From assembly GCA_947034895.1 (NCBI GenBank), contig OX344763.1, positions 27,651,025 to 27,715,024 on the forward strand: DNA of 64,000 nucleotides, read 5' to 3'. The notes beneath the pieces were generated by a model that was not told the origin of the DNA, did not search any database, and was given only the letters and a program-made list of their open reading frames with translations. The stretch's first letter is position 1. Each line of letters opens with the position of its first letter. Made by a program: the position numbers and the translations under genes. Positions 63,378 through 64,000 of the stretch are shown here, one piece after another. This DNA is from Rhytidiadelphus loreus (Eukaryota; Streptophyta; Bryopsida; Hypnales; Hylocomiaceae).

Positions 63378-63397
63378 AGGGGTAAAAAAATTTACCC
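63378..63397. repeat. short perfect hairpin, possible element end
   Basis: GGGGTAAA and TTTACCCC flank four A. It follows the ParB-like gene by 54 bp, just where GC content falls back to background. It may be a terminator-like or terminal structure of the element. Confidence 0.5.
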
Positions 63398-64000
63398 CAC
63401 GGTAAATAGATTTTGCCTACGTGGCAAGGTTTACAAAATGACGTGGAAAGCCAACTTGGGTGACTGCGGGTAGGGGCGCATGTACTTCAGCCTTGGGCGA
63501 CCGCGGATGGGGGTGCGTGCAAGTACAAATGGGGTGAGTATGGGTTCTAAAATTAGGGCGACTGCTGGTCCAGGGGGGCGACCTCCTTGTTGCAATTGTC
63601 AAAAAACACTCAAAACTGCCATTTTTGTGCAAATTGCAAAGAGAAAAAAAATTTAGAATGGTATTTTTTTTCCATATGTTACCATAGGATCTTGCAATAG
63701 TTTGAGAATGCATGGAAAAAATTTCAGACATTTTGACCACATAGATTGCAAGATAAATGCATTCAAAGTGAAGAAATTGTGTTTTTTTGGCACAATGGCA
63801 AACTAGTTTAAGACTTCAAATCTTCTTAACTTAAATAGTTTGAATTGTAGATCTTGAATTTAGTTTTTTTTCATCATTCAAAATTGAGTTGAAAATATAG
63901 AAAAAATAAAAGTTTAAAATGTAATGTAATTTTCATTATTTAAAAATTTATTTAGTAGAAGAAGGTATCATAGAGGGAAAAACTAAATCATTAATAGCTC
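63398..64000. other. gene-free right flank
   Basis: GC-rich to about 63590 (two similar phrases with TTGGGTGACTGCGG and TTGGGCGACCGCGG), then AT-rich. No gene supported. Confidence 0.4.

Overview
This window is nuclear DNA of a plant. Genes have GT-AG introns of roughly 100-1100 bp, the CDK-activating kinase carries plant-type signatures ([22 protein letters not shown]), and CACTA-type miniature elements and hAT elements are abundant. Compact genes beside long AT-rich repeat deserts would fit a bryophyte or lycophyte, but I cannot fix the species from the sequence.

Layout. 1-5335: an intact CDKD (CDK7-type) kinase gene. 5336-26595: about 21 kb with no host gene that I can support, made of decayed transposon coding pieces, tandem repeats, CACTA-type MITEs and long hairpins. 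26596-31694: a hAT-type transposase gene with an intact spliced reading frame. 32217-32556: another MITE. 33242-44434: a gene-dense island on the + strand holding an unrecognised acidic, probably tail-anchored protein, two adjacent pterin-4a-carbinolamine dehydratase (PCD/DCoH) genes or one double gene, the second joined to a HARE-HTH-like DNA-binding domain, and an armadillo-repeat protein. 44435-53300: a second AT-rich repeat desert with a decayed PHD-finger ORF, a MITE and a small GC-rich insertion.

53300-63400 holds the most unusual object: a GC-richer mobile element with two divergently transcribed, intron-containing genes. The minus-strand gene (53921-58083) encodes a DUF7869-like, probably DDE-type transposase. 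The plus-strand gene (59314-63324) encodes a large protein with a ParB-like segment (GGQHTVTA). About 22 copies of a palindrome with core TCGGCTGGCAGCCGA are spread through the element. They lie in introns, between the genes and downstream of the minus-strand gene, and almost never in exons. This looks like a protein plus dispersed binding-site system, comparable in logic to ParB/parS or to transposase with subterminal repeats. Both reading frames contain in-frame stops, all five TAG or TAA and none TGA, and the minus gene has one frameshift, so this copy is probably decayed, although the stop pattern itself deserves a look.
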